Below, one piece after another: positions 52,805-61,976 of a stretch of DNA of 64,000 bases; within the stretch, counting starts at the first letter, position 1, and each line of letters begins with the position of its first letter. Source of the stretch: an uncultured Desulfobulbaceae bacterium. GTDB taxonomy: Bacteria > Desulfobacterota > Desulfobulbia > Desulfobulbales > BM004. A program made the position numbers and the translations under genes. The DNA lies in assembly GCA_947259115.1 (NCBI GenBank), contig CAMYKS010000034.1, positions 1 through 64,000 on the forward strand, written 5' to 3'. Under the pieces are notes generated by a model. The model was given only the letters and a program-made list of their open reading frames with translations. It was not told the DNA's origin and made no database searches.

Positions 52805-54913
52805 CTATGGATTTGTAGTATCGTGGCAGATAAAGAATTTCCTGACTGCTTCTATATGGTTGGATAGGCAAAGCACGGTTATTACATCTCCGGGAAGTAT
52901 TTTGGTATTGCCGCCCGGCACGAGAACCGCTCCATAGCGCAGGATCGAGACAACATTTGTATTCTGGGGAAGTTGGATATCTGCCAGCCGTTGACCGGTG
53001 CCGGCACAATTAGCTTCCACTTTGATTTCAATGAAATCGAGCCCTGTTACCTTGCGCAGGGCCGAACGGTCGTGGGCCAGCTGGTCTTTCTGTTTACGCA
53101 TCAAACCCACATTATAGGCCCGCACAATATCACTGCGGCTGATGAGGCCGACAAATTGTTTCGGATTGTTTCTTGCCACCACCGGCAGTCTGGCAAGGTC
53201 ACGGGGTGCCATCTTCCTGATGGCTGCCCAAATGGGTTCATCCGGGAAAACCGTAACAGGATCAGGTGTTGCCACATCCCAGACTTTGAGGTCCCGCAGG
53301 TTGACATCCTTCCTGTCGAGCGTCCGTTCCATATTTTGTATTGTCCGTTCCATATCCTGCATGGTGACCATGCCGTAGAGTTCATAATCTTTGCTTATGA
53401 CTGGAAAACCGCCCAGATGGGTTTCCTGGAAGGCTCCGAAAAGGTCGGCGACACTCTGTTCACTCTGCATTGTGATCGGTACTTTGTTCATTACCTCTTC
53501 AACCTGGACCGTCTGCATGATGTCCATGTCCCGTCCCTGTACAAAACGTATACCACGCTTGTTAAGCTTCAGTGTATATATGGAGTCGGAATGCAGCCAT
53601 TGGGCAAATGTGGAAGCTACCATGCCTGCTGCCATGAGTGGCAGGATAAGCCGGTAGTCATTACTCATTTCAAAGACAATGAGCATGGAGGTCAGTGGTG
53701 CCCTGGCCGCTGCAGAGAAAACCGCTGCCATGCCCACCAGGGCATAGGCGCCGATTTCGATGGTAAGGTTTGGAAAAAGATACATGGCCAGGTAGCCAAA
53801 GGAACCGCCCAGCATGGCCCCGGTAAAAAGGGAAGGTGCAAAAACACCCCCGGAGTTGCCGGAGCCGAGAGTGAATGAGGTTGCCAGGGGTTTAAGAAAA
53901 ATGAGCATCAGCAACAACAGGAAAGGAGCGCGTCCCTGCAGTACCTGTTCCAGAAACAGAAAACCCGAGCCGAAAATGTGCGGATAATTTTCAATAATCG
54001 GCAGGCCCAATGTCATGTCTGTGGGAGAGATGTGGACGGCACTTCCCATATATGGATAAGCAAAGGCCAGTATGCCCAGGAGTAGTGAACCAAAAGCAGG
54101 TTTCAGCCATAGCGGTATATTAAGTTTATCAAACACGTCTTCAGCAAAGTAGAGCATACGTATGAAGAGAATACCTACAAGTGCAGCCAGAAGTCCCAGG
54201 ATTACATAGAGCAGAATCTCCCAGGAAGAGTGCATGACATAGGCAGGCACCTCAAAGGCAGGGCGGGAGCCCAAAAAAATGCGGCTGACAATGCTTGCGG
54301 CCACTGCGGAGACTACTACGTTGCCGAACACCGCCACCTGGAGTTCGCTGAGCAGTACTTCTATGGCGAAAACCACACCGGCAATGGGGGCGTTGAATGT
54401 TGCGGCAATACCAGCTGCTGCACCGCAGGCAACCAGATTTTTTATCCTTTCATCGGACAGGTGCAGCCACTGACCGACAGATGAACCCAGGGCGGAACCG
54501 ACCTGGACAATTGGCCCTTCCCGTCCTGCTGACCCGCCGGTTCCTATGCAAAGAGCAGAGGCAATAATTTTTGCCAGGGCCACCCTGGGTCGGATGCGGC
54601 CTCCCCGTAATATGAGGGCCTGCATGACCTCCGGGACCCCGTGACCCTTGGCCTCCACGGCAAATTTGGAAATAATGGGTCCGACAAGAAGGCCGCCGAC
54701 AACCGGGATAAGGATCAGCCAAAAGCGGCCTAAAGCTGGGAAAATATTTTCTGCTCCGGCATAGGCAGTAACCTGGATGAAACCGATGAGGCGAATGAAG
54801 AATACGGCAGCAAGACCGGTGGCCACCCCGACAACTGCCGCCATGACAAGCAGAACCAGCCCCTCCCGCGGGGCAAGTTGGTCCAGCAGTTTAGCCAGGT
54901 ATCGCTTGAGCAT
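52805..54913 (-). CDS. CLC-family channel with CBS pair and TrkA-C domain
   Basis: 702 residues. Residues ~20-445 are the CLC membrane domain with GGSAGREGPIVQVGSALG (gating Glu) and GSGNSGGVFAPSLFTGAM (ion-binding GxFxP-type). Two CBS motifs follow (about 465-590, including GGFPVISKDYELYGMVTMQD and LARLPVVARNNPKQFVGLIS), then a TrkA-C-like domain in the last ~85 residues (LRKVTGLDFIEIKV to ILPGDVITVL). CBS domains usually bind adenine nucleotides and TrkA-C another small ligand. It lies directly upstream of the smaller CLC gene on the same strand, so the two may be co-expressed. Confidence 0.9.
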   Translation of the reverse strand: MLKRYLAKLLDQLAPREGLVLLVMAAVVGVATGLAAVFFIRLIGFIQVTAYAGAENIFPALGRFWLILIPVVGGLLVGPIISKFAVEAKGHGVPEVMQALILRGGRIRPRVALAKIIASALCIGTGGSAGREGPIVQVGSALGSSVGQWLHLSDERIKNLVACGAAAGIAATFNAPIAGVVFAIEVLLSELQVAVFGNVVVSAVAASIVSRIFLGSRPAFEVPAYVMHSSWEILLYVILGLLAALVGILFIRMLYFAEDVFDKLNIPLWLKPAFGSLLLGILAFAYPYMGSAVHISPTDMTLGLPIIENYPHIFGSGFLFLEQVLQGRAPFLLLLMLIFLKPLATSFTLGSGNSGGVFAPSLFTGAMLGGSFGYLAMYLFPNLTIEIGAYALVGMAAVFSAAARAPLTSMLIVFEMSNDYRLILPLMAAGMVASTFAQWLHSDSIYTLKLNKRGIRFVQGRDMDIMQTVQVEEVMNKVPITMQSEQSVADLFGAFQETHLGGFPVISKDYELYGMVTMQDMERTIQNMERTLDRKDVNLRDLKVWDVATPDPVTVFPDEPIWAAIRKMAPRDLARLPVVARNNPKQFVGLISRSDIVRAYNVGLMRKQKDQLAHDRSALRKVTGLDFIEIKVEANCAGTGQRLADIQLPQNTNVVSILRYGAVLVPGGNTKILPGDVITVLCLSNHIEAVRKFFICHDTTNP

Positions 54914-55165
54914 ATAAATTATTTATGACCGACTTGATAAGTTCATAGCGCTGTTGCACAATAAATACTGATATTACAAATACCTACATTAGATAACGGT
55001 TGCTGTCAAGGAAGGAGCCATTTCTGCAGAAGGAAAAGTTCAGTTTGAAACGTTGAAAAGGTGGCATAAGACAAAAGAGGTGATTAAAATTATAATAATG
55101 AGCAATTATATTTAGATTGTGCAGAAATTTGTAGTAGATAAATACATTATGGAGAGGCCCAGACC

Positions 55166-55690
55166 ATGACAAATAAAAACTGTGAGGCAGCCAGCCGTTG
55201 GAATAGGCTGTCAACTCTGCTGGCAGCTATTTTTATGTTTTTTCTTTTAAGTGCATGTAGAACCGGCGATTATGGGACCCTGGAAAGGGATAGAGACCTG
55301 GATAATATGTTTCTCAACTATGAGGTTTTGCCTGACCACCACTACTATGTCACCGGCGGATATGATTGGCCTAATGCTATCCTGGCCATCCACAGGGATT
55401 ATGAGTTGGATAACCCCGGGGATCTCTGGGTTGCATTTCCGAACATGAATTCCGGTCAGATGCGAAAATGGATTGATACCATTGCCCCTGAACAGAATTA
55501 TAGGTTTTCAGGGAAGTATTATGCTGCTTACATCCTGGATTTGAATGGAAAAAAAGTTGGTGCCTGGTATGCAACCGAGCCCCAGACAACAGTGAAGTTT
55601 TTTGAGGGCAATAAGATCCAGGTGTATACCCCTGATCTGATTCCGGAAAATCATTTACATAAAGGTTTTAGGTTACGAACCGGGATTTAA
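55166..55690 (+). CDS. Lipoprotein of unknown function
   Basis: 174 residues. The signal ends at FLLSAC, a canonical lipobox, with the +2 residue Arg rather than Asp, which allows outer-membrane sorting. GGAGAGG lies upstream of ATG 55166. The mature part is rich in Tyr and Trp, ending with TPDLIPENHLHKGFRLRTGI. I recognise no family. It is followed after 38 bases by the 370-residue cytoplasmic protein and may be co-transcribed with it. Confidence 0.65.
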   Translation: MTNKNCEAASRWNRLSTLLAAIFMFFLLSACRTGDYGTLERDRDLDNMFLNYEVLPDHHYYVTGGYDWPNAILAIHRDYELDNPGDLWVAFPNMNSGQMRKWIDTIAPEQNYRFSGKYYAAYILDLNGKKVGAWYATEPQTTVKFFEGNKIQVYTPDLIPENHLHKGFRLRTGI

Positions 55691-55728
55691 CAGGCTGGGA
55701 TCGAAAGACAGCCCGGAAGTAAAACACC

Positions 55729-56841
55729 ATGTCTGAGAGTTCTCTTTTAAAAACCATTAAGCATAACTGCGATATTTCAGATGCCAGGGATAATGGGATT
55801 TACTCCATCTGTACCCTGGTGCTGAAATTGCGCAATCACTATAAATGGGAACATGGTCTTGAGCCCTGGGAGGAGCCTGACTCTCCCGTGCTTCTTGACT
55901 GGATCGCAGCCAAGGAAGAATACTGGGAGACCATTCATGCTGAACCCTTTTCACCCATTTCCATCAATGGGGAAACGGTTGATCCCTTCCTGCTGCCGAT
56001 AATCAACAAGCACCTGTCTGTTGACAACCAATTGTACGGCGCCGGCTACGGCAGATCAATGAAGGCGGTTTTTTTCATGGCTGAGATCCTGGAAGACCGT
56101 CAGGTTGAAGGCTGCCCCACCATGATTCTCGGCAAGGAGAGCGCCAGGGAGCTTTCCAGCCCTTTTGCCATGCTGCAGGATGGTGTTATCTATATCAGAA
56201 AGGAGCCCATGCGGTTTTTTTTCTGGGACCAGATTCAGGAGATCAATCCATCCAGCAGGATTGCCATGCAGCAGGCGCTTGCCGAATATGGACTCATGAA
56301 AGACGGTTGCTCCCTTGAGCGCAAAAAATTGATCGCAATTTTTGATCATATTGTTGCAGAGGAATTGGAGATATTTATTTATCATGAAGTGGGGGAGAGC
56401 CAGGAAAACCTTCTGGACAGCAATGTGCTCAAGAAAATCATTGCAGCGTATCCGGCTTCAGCCCTTGAACTGCTGGCCCGGGCAGTCAAGGATATCTTGG
56501 CCGATACCCACCCCAAGGGGTTGCTCAGTCATATTGTGACCAAGGAGAAAACAAGCTCTCTGGGTTTTTACCTCTCCTTTTTGGATGGTATGCGTAAACT
56601 CCTTTGTCCGGAACTCAATGAAGCGGGAAAAGATTTTTGGCATAATGGTGACTGGTCTCTGCTGCAGACGGCCAGGAGGCAATGCCGAGGAAAAAATGAG
56701 GCAATTGCACTCAAACTAAAGGGGCTGAGCCAGAGGCTGGACCAGGGAGAACCTCCTGAAAAACTTCGCATTTGGGCAGAAAAAAATGTGCTGGCCCCAC
56801 TGGGGTTGCAGGTGCCGGACAGAGAGGAGGGAGCTACTTGA
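55729..56841 (+). CDS. Conserved cytoplasmic protein of unknown function (Sfum_1244-like?)
   Basis: 370 residues with no signal or membrane segment. It opens with an ICTLVLKLRNHYKWEHGLEP region and LLDWIAAKEEYWE, which I associate weakly with a deltaproteobacterial family named after Syntrophobacter Sfum_1244. The middle has FDHIVAEELEIFIYHEVGE with two His and several Glu, perhaps a metal site, and the C-terminal third is helical. The gene overlaps the 3' end of the convergent NosL-like gene by eight bases. Function unknown. Confidence 0.65.
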   Translation: MSESSLLKTIKHNCDISDARDNGIYSICTLVLKLRNHYKWEHGLEPWEEPDSPVLLDWIAAKEEYWETIHAEPFSPISINGETVDPFLLPIINKHLSVDNQLYGAGYGRSMKAVFFMAEILEDRQVEGCPTMILGKESARELSSPFAMLQDGVIYIRKEPMRFFFWDQIQEINPSSRIAMQQALAEYGLMKDGCSLERKKLIAIFDHIVAEELEIFIYHEVGESQENLLDSNVLKKIIAAYPASALELLARAVKDILADTHPKGLLSHIVTKEKTSSLGFYLSFLDGMRKLLCPELNEAGKDFWHNGDWSLLQTARRQCRGKNEAIALKLKGLSQRLDQGEPPEKLRIWAEKNVLAPLGLQVPDREEGAT

Positions 56842-57274
56842 GCATCCTGTCTGTCAAACCGTCATAATCGAGAATCACACCACTCTCTTTTGCAGCGCCA
56901 TATTGTGCGGCTGCTTCTTGTGAGCTGAATGCCAGAATGGACGCATCTTTGTTTTTTTCATCAAGGCAGAAGTACGCCTCGGTTATTTTAATTTTTTCTG
57001 CAGTATAATAATCATAGACATGGGCAGTGGTATCAAAACCAACCATTTCCATGGCACAGAGTTCCGTATTGCGGTAACTGATACCGCAGCCGATAGCGCT
57101 GAAAAATACCGGACCGTTAACCTCTGCCTCCAGGGAGTATTTCAGCATGGTGCCGCTTACCTTTTCAGCCAGCCGGGTACACTCAGGCCTGGTATTATCA
57201 GCGATTGAAACACCGGTGCTCACAACAGGAAGAAAAAAAACTGTAAGTACGGTAATGATATATTTATGCAGCAT
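56834..57274 (-). CDS. Small exported protein, distantly NosL-like
   Basis: 146 residues with an N-terminal signal peptide (IITVLTVFFLPVVSTGVSIA). NTELCAMEMVGFD offers a CxMxM metal-ligand motif, and ILAFSSQEAAAQYGAAKESGVILDYDGL matches the closing helix and strand of NosL copper-binding lipoproteins. Unlike NosL it has no lipobox and carries other cysteines. A periplasmic copper-binding or chaperone role is possible but tentative. No nosZ or copper genes are nearby. Confidence 0.4.
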   Translation of the reverse strand: MLHKYIITVLTVFFLPVVSTGVSIADNTRPECTRLAEKVSGTMLKYSLEAEVNGPVFFSAIGCGISYRNTELCAMEMVGFDTTAHVYDYYTAEKIKITEAYFCLDEKNKDASILAFSSQEAAAQYGAAKESGVILDYDGLTDRMLK

Positions 57275-57438
57275 GATACAGTACTCCTTCTTACACTGGA
57301 TTTAACCTTGCAACACTGATAAAGACATGCAGTCCCCTGCATAAGCCCGCTGCAGTAATGGTAAAAATGACATAAAATATAAGGGCTGTCAAACATCCCA
57401 AAATACGTGATCGTATTTTATATAAAAGGAGTTGATAA

Positions 57439-57945
57439 ATGGAAGCAAGAATTGAACTGGTTGATGCTGATATTACGGCTTTGCAGGTGGACGCCATTGT
57501 CAATGCAGCCAATAATTCCCTCCTGGGAGGAGGGGGCGTTGATGGCGCCATTCACCGGGCCGCAGGCCCTGGACTGCTTGAGGAGTGCAGAAAACTGCAC
57601 GGCTGCGCCACCGGGGATGCCAAGATAACCGGAGCCCATAACCTTCCGGCTCGCTACGTTATCCATACCGTCGGCCCTGTCTGGCACGGGGGGGCATCAG
57701 GTGAGGAGGATTTACTGAGCAGCTGCTATCAAAAATGCTTCAAACTGGCCGGGGAAAATAACCTGCAGAGCATTGCTTTGCCGGCAATCAGCACCGGCGT
57801 CTATGGTTTTCCCAAACACAAAGCTGCCTTGATAGCTGTGCGGGAAACACTTAAGGCATTGGCTGAAAATGAGGCATTGGAAAGGGTGTTGTTTGTCTGC
57901 TTCAATGGGGAAACCAGGAAGGCCTATGAAGAAGCCCTGCAATAA
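57439..57945 (+). CDS. Macrodomain protein (O-acetyl-ADP-ribose deacetylase type)
   Basis: 168 residues, a single macrodomain. [26 protein letters not shown] at about 18-43 is the ADP-ribose-binding core, followed by [22 protein letters not shown] and a Gly-rich ISTGVYGFP phosphate loop. These enzymes remove ADP-ribose or hydrolyse O-acetyl-ADP-ribose. ATG 57439 is close to an AAAAGGAG upstream. It stands alone, with no DraG/DraT or sirtuin partner next to it. Confidence 0.92.
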   Translation: MEARIELVDADITALQVDAIVNAANNSLLGGGGVDGAIHRAAGPGLLEECRKLHGCATGDAKITGAHNLPARYVIHTVGPVWHGGASGEEDLLSSCYQKCFKLAGENNLQSIALPAISTGVYGFPKHKAALIAVRETLKALAENEALERVLFVCFNGETRKAYEEALQ

Positions 57946-57982
57946 AAGGAATCAGGGTATAACTTGCTGAAAGCTATGCGTA

Positions 57983-58924
57983 TCATTGGCGGATAATATA
58001 TTCCTCTTTGCTGTCATCCCAGTAATAACCCTGCCCTGACCAGATATCATCAATTTTCTGCCAGTCATATTGGACATTATCAAGTGCACTGAAGGTGTCA
58101 TAAACCGCCAGGATTTCTGCATCCTCTATGCGGTTGTCAAGGTTGGCGTCAGCCCAGTGATAGTCTGCCAGGGGCAGGACCAGTGAGCCTGCAATGATTG
58201 TTTCCGAGGATTTTTTGTCCCGCAGGGTAACTGAACCACTGAAGCGCAGGGGTATGTCATGGGAGGTGCCAGGTTCTGCACGAAGTTTTTTTGCCAGATA
58301 GACAAAGGTTGTTACCTGTCCCGTTGTTCTTGTGATCCATTTGAGATTTCGGGTTTTTATGTCAAAGCCTGTAAAAGGGGGAGCACTTACCATGGGTTCG
58401 CACCCCTCCGGAAGAGTCTCTTTCAGAATCAATGAAAAAGGAGCCTGCTGTTTCGTGGTAACCTGAATAATAACTGGAAATGGCTGACCTGCAGGTATAT
58501 GGGGTGGCAGAAGCCGGGTAGCAGCAATAATGGTAGCCGGTTCCGGCTGTTTAACACTATACCAGATAAATGGCAGAAGCAGGACAGCAATAAGGAGCAG
58601 AAGCCAGAGGAGGATTCGTTTCGCCTGCGGCGTTTTTGGCTGAGCATAGGTAATTACCGTCGGTTCATCCGGCTCGGATGGCTCTTCCTCTTTGTCAAGT
58701 ATGTGCTCCAGTGATACTTCAAGAGCCCCGGCAAGCTTAAGGGCGTTTTCTTCTTTTATGGAAGGATAGCGCTTGTTTTCCCAACGCGAAATAGTATCTG
58801 TGGTGACTCCAACCACTGTGGCAATATAAAGCTGTGTAAGTCCTTTTGACTCACGCAGACTCCGTACCTTGGAGCCATCAATTTTGACCATTTGAGAAGG
58901 GCCTGGATATGTCTGTTCACTCAT
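57983..58924 (-). CDS. Membrane-bound XRE-type regulator with EF-hand/dockerin-like C-terminus
   Basis: 313 residues. Residues 17-75 are an HTH_XRE domain (LRESKGLTQLYIATVVGVT, then DTISRWENK). A single membrane helix follows at about 104-122 (LLWLLLLIAVLLLPFIWY). Then comes a ~110-residue beta-rich segment containing LKETLPEGCEPM (DUF11-like), and then DANLDNRIEDAEIL, a calcium-loop motif like dockerin repeats, near 259-272. The arrangement is that of a DNA-binding protein whose extracytoplasmic part could sense a ligand or calcium. Targets are unknown. Confidence 0.75.
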   Translation of the reverse strand: MSEQTYPGPSQMVKIDGSKVRSLRESKGLTQLYIATVVGVTTDTISRWENKRYPSIKEENALKLAGALEVSLEHILDKEEEPSEPDEPTVITYAQPKTPQAKRILLWLLLLIAVLLLPFIWYSVKQPEPATIIAATRLLPPHIPAGQPFPVIIQVTTKQQAPFSLILKETLPEGCEPMVSAPPFTGFDIKTRNLKWITRTTGQVTTFVYLAKKLRAEPGTSHDIPLRFSGSVTLRDKKSSETIIAGSLVLPLADYHWADANLDNRIEDAEILAVYDTFSALDNVQYDWQKIDDIWSGQGYYWDDSKEEYIIRQ

Positions 58925-59070
58925 TTCGCGAGTAGTTATTATTAGTAAAATTTTTTCTGAAATTAATGAAGCGCTATATTAGCCGAAGTTCAAATAACCT
59001 GCACAGGCTTTTTCATAAATAGACAAATATATCGACCGCTGTACTACTGTAGGTGGCTCTGCTGCTTGCC

Positions 59071-59085
59071 ATGTCGGGCCGACAT
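59071..59085. promoter_or_regulatory. Palindrome upstream of the cytochrome c3-like gene
   Basis: ATGTCGG, one base, CCGACAT: perfect 7-base arms, with a related half-site CCCGACATCAT about 25 bases downstream. It lies 118 bases before ATG 59203 and probably binds a dimeric regulator, possibly the adjacent XRE protein. Confidence 0.4.
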
Positions 59086-59202
59086 CACTCAACATCTAAT
59101 GCAATATGACCCGACATCATCTATTTTTTCGGTGACTGCCCCTTACAATTGATGACAGGCAAATGGGTGCCATGTTTCAAACTATACAAAGGAGGAATGG
59201 TA

Positions 59203-59610
59203 ATGAAGAAATTATGGATGATGGTCTTTTTAATCTTGTCAGCAACGTTGCTGTACGCAGGAACATCCATTGGTGCCGAGGGAGAAGCCTTGAAAGCTCC
59301 GGAAGCAGAAATTATTATTGAGGGAGAAAAAAAATCTGCGCGATTCCCCCATACGGTGCACACAAGCCTTGGTGTAGCATGCGGTCAGTGCCACCATGGA
59401 AATGAGCACCAAGCGTTGACTGATAAAGATATAGCGGCCATGGAAAACAACTTGCAGCTTCGCTGCGCAAGCTGCCATAATAAGGATTTTACAGATCCGA
59501 AACTGCAGACCCCGAAAGCCGCTTTCCATGCACGTTGCAAGGATTGCCACAAGCAGGGGGTAGACGGCAAGAAAGGGCCGACCAAGTGTACAGGCTGTCA
59601 CGTTAAATAA
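59203..59610 (+). CDS. Tetraheme cytochrome c3-like protein, periplasmic
   Basis: 135 residues from ATG 59203, which follows GGAGG by 7 bases; the frame opens at 59149 but lacks a signal peptide there. The signal KLWMMVFLILSATLLYAG is followed by four CX2CH sites (CGQCH, CASCH, CKDCH, CTGCH). The upstream TVHTSLG and other His residues could act as distal ligands, as in class III cytochromes. It would shuttle electrons in the periplasm, potentially to the porin-cytochrome set encoded 20 kb away, which is inference. Confidence 0.85.
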   Translation: MKKLWMMVFLILSATLLYAGTSIGAEGEALKAPEAEIIIEGEKKSARFPHTVHTSLGVACGQCHHGNEHQALTDKDIAAMENNLQLRCASCHNKDFTDPKLQTPKAAFHARCKDCHKQGVDGKKGPTKCTGCHVK

Positions 59611-59688
59611 TATAGAATAGTAACTATTTCAAGAGTTTGTGTATCTTAAGGTTGTTGGATGGCTCTAAGCAACCTGAAAAAAATAAAG

Positions 59689-59713
59689 AATCCGGGCCTT
59701 GAGGACCCGGATT
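59689..59713 (+). terminator. Hairpin downstream of the cytochrome c3-like gene
   Basis: AATCCGGG and CCCGGATT pair perfectly around a 9-base loop and are followed by TTGATT, a weak T-run. It lies 78 bases after the stop. Confidence 0.45.
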
Positions 59714-59723
59714 TGATTCGCCT

Positions 59724-59848
59724 CTTGAAGAGGCTGCTGCCGCGTACAACTTATTTATTTTTTAGGCACAAAGGGACAAAGAGACAAAGGCACAAAGTAA
59801 AAAAACGATGCACATAGCCTCTGTGCCTTTTGCACTAGCCTCTTCAAG
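59724..59848. repeat. 125-bp element with 12-bp perfect inverted termini
   Basis: Outer repeats are as given for this region. The interior has the imperfect tandem GGCACAAAG/GGACAAAG/AGACAAAG tract at about 59763-59796, and CTGTGCC on the other side forms its partial inverse, so the whole can fold into a long hairpin. It resembles AGGCACAAAG-type dispersed repeats. It encodes no protein. Confidence 0.5.
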
Positions 59849-60095
59849 ATTAAGGCTGAGCCCACTGTCTCTGACCTGGCCCTGAGGACCAGGTTTTCTG
59901 TACTGAAACAAAAGAATTATTCATGGGCCGGGATACGTTGGTGTCCCGGCCTCTTTGCGTTGACAGTAATCTGTTGTGCCGCAAATATTACTGTCCAATA
60001 TTGCAATGGAATGAGGTTACAGAGTAGAGTGATGGTGTTGGAGACGGATTATACTGCGTAGGTGAAATAATATTCTGTAAGGAGGATTCCTGCAA

Positions 60096-60998
60096 ATGCC
60101 TAAAAAAGACCCCCCCAAATGTTTTCCCTCTGCCGGTGACGATGTAAAAGATGCTGCACTCTGTGTTGTCTCTCCCCAGACACAATCCGAGAGTTACAGG
60201 CTGGCCTTCGATGACCAGGAGTTTTTACTGCGGGATGAACTGCGGGGTGTCCGGCTGCAGCTTGAAATAATGAAGCCGGAAATAATCCTGCAGGAGCTGG
60301 GTATCAACTCAACCGTTGTAATGTTCGGGGGATCAAGGATTCCCGACCCTGCAACTGCAGCAAAACGGCTGCAGGAAAAGGAAATGCAGGCCAAGAGGGA
60401 ACCGCTGAGCGAAACGGCGGCTCTGCGGGTAAGTTGCGCTAAAAGAGTGGCTGCTAAATCCAATTACTATGAAGAGGCCAGAGAACTTGCCAGGCTCATA
60501 ACTGAGAGCTGCTTAAGTGATGATGAGTGTGATCTCGTAGTTTCCACAGGCGGGGGGCCCGGAATCATGGAGGCCGCCAACCGTGGCGCCCATGAAGCAG
60601 GCGGGAAAAGCATCGGTCTCAATATTGTCCTGCCCCATGAACAGGCGCCTAACGAATATATTACCCCGGAACTCTGTTTTCAGTTCCATTATTTTGCCAT
60701 GCGCAAAATGCATTTTCTCATGCGGGCCAGGGCTCTGGTTGCTTTCCCGGGTGGATTTGGCACCATGGATGAACTCTTTGAAACCCTTACCCTCATCCAG
60801 ACTAAAAAAATCAAACCGTTACCGGTAATATTATTTGGCCGGGAATTCTGGAACAGGGTTATAGATTTTGATTTCCTGGTCCAGGAAGGTGTTATAGCGC
60901 CCGAAGATAAAAACCTGTTTAGCTTCATTGAAAAGGCCCAGGATGCCTGGAAGATAATCCGAGATTTTTATTTTGAAAATAAAGAGACACCTGCATGA
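60096..60998 (+). CDS. LOG-family protein (nucleotide hydrolase / cytokinin riboside phosphoribohydrolase-like)
   Basis: 300 residues. The central Rossmann fold has STGGGPGIMEAANRGAHEAGG and the LOG signature FPGGFGTMDELFETLTLIQ. The extra N-terminal ~90 residues (acidic, then VVMFGGSRIPDP) are typical of long bacterial TIGR00730-like relatives. The reaction is probably removal of ribose-5-phosphate from a nucleoside monophosphate. AAGGAGG lies upstream of ATG 60096. It appears monocistronic. Confidence 0.85.
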   Translation: MPKKDPPKCFPSAGDDVKDAALCVVSPQTQSESYRLAFDDQEFLLRDELRGVRLQLEIMKPEIILQELGINSTVVMFGGSRIPDPATAAKRLQEKEMQAKREPLSETAALRVSCAKRVAAKSNYYEEARELARLITESCLSDDECDLVVSTGGGPGIMEAANRGAHEAGGKSIGLNIVLPHEQAPNEYITPELCFQFHYFAMRKMHFLMRARALVAFPGGFGTMDELFETLTLIQTKKIKPLPVILFGREFWNRVIDFDFLVQEGVIAPEDKNLFSFIEKAQDAWKIIRDFYFENKETPA

Positions 60999-61136
60999 AA
61001 TTATGTGGCGATGCTGTTTTATTGTATTGAGTTGAAGAGACATGGAGTGGCTGCTAAAAGTATGTACCCTGATATAATTAGGCAGCCTTCCGGAGCTTAA
61101 CGTCTAGCGTGAATCTTAAGATAGGGGAGGTGTACA

Positions 61137-61946
61137 ATGGGCAGATATCTGATCACAGTAATTCTTGTATGTCTTTTATTGAGTCCCGCCGCAGTTAATG
61201 CTGCTGAAGCGGAAAAACCGGGTGAAATTCCGAGGCTTTTCGGCACCTTTGCTCCAAAACCTGAAGTCTGGTCTGAATATGCCATATTTGACAAGGCAAC
61301 GGGCAAGCGGAGTGTTATGCGCATGTCCATTGTTGGTGTTGAAGGGAATTCCTACTGGTACGAGGTGGTAAACAGGGAAGGAGAGTCCAGTAACATTGTC
61401 AAGATGCTGGTAAAGGGTGATCCAAATGATCCTGAAAATATCCAGCGACTTATCATGAAATCAGGTACGGATCCTGCCCAAGAAATGCCACGGGACTTTG
61501 TGCTCATGGGCCGCAGGATGGCAAGCCACATGTTTGCGCAGCGCAGCGGTATACCAGAAAGCGCCCAGGGCACTCTGAAGAATGTAAAAACAGGTGATGG
61601 GACTGCCACAGTGCCGGCCGGGACTTTTGATGTGAGCCTGCATCAGATAGTGGACGCGGAGGGTAAGGTCTATGCCGGGTATAAGTTTTCCAAGGAGGTG
61701 CGCCCCTTTGGTGTAGTAACTTCTGAGGCCGAAAATACGACCATGATCCTGCTGGGCCATGGAACCGGGGCCACGTCTCTTATCACTGAAGAGGCAACCA
61801 TGATGACCCGGCCTCCCGGTATGCCCGGTGACATGCCAATGGGAAAGATGCCGGGTATGGTCCCGCCACAGGGCGTTGGGCCTGCTCCCGGGAGCGGGAT
61901 AAGGAAGATTCCGGGCATGGGCACAGGCTATGAGCGTGATAGATAG
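61137..61946 (+). CDS. Exported protein with Met/Pro/Gly-rich tail, unknown function
   Basis: 269 residues with a signal peptide (LITVILVCLLLSPAAVNA). A folded domain follows to about residue 220, with features such as WSEYAIFDKATGKRSVMRMS and GTATVPAGTFDVSLHQIVD. The last ~50 residues consist of RPPGMPGDMPMGKMPGMVPP-type repeats that look disordered. GGGGAGG lies just upstream of ATG 61137. A strong terminator follows at 61977. No family recognised. Confidence 0.65.
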   Translation: MGRYLITVILVCLLLSPAAVNAAEAEKPGEIPRLFGTFAPKPEVWSEYAIFDKATGKRSVMRMSIVGVEGNSYWYEVVNREGESSNIVKMLVKGDPNDPENIQRLIMKSGTDPAQEMPRDFVLMGRRMASHMFAQRSGIPESAQGTLKNVKTGDGTATVPAGTFDVSLHQIVDAEGKVYAGYKFSKEVRPFGVVTSEAENTTMILLGHGTGATSLITEEATMMTRPPGMPGDMPMGKMPGMVPPQGVGPAPGSGIRKIPGMGTGYERDR

Positions 61947-61976
61947 AAGGCAAAATGAACGTATAAATCTTTCCAT

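Larger units (their letters stand above)
59611..60095. other. Intergenic region with several hairpins and a repeat-like element
   Basis: 485 bases without a gene. In order: an inverted repeat AATCCGGG/CCCGGATT at 59689-59713; an element bounded by the 12-bp inverted repeat CTTGAAGAGGCT/AGCCTCTTCAAG (59724-59735 and 59837-59848); ACCTGG/CCAGGT near 59875-59893; and GGCCGGGA/TCCCGGCC at 59926-59951. Confidence 0.65.

Noticed and set aside
52973-53878. 301-codon plus-strand open frame
   Set aside because: Antisense to the large CLC gene; cysteine/histidine-rich composition comes from the reverse complement of membrane and CBS codons.
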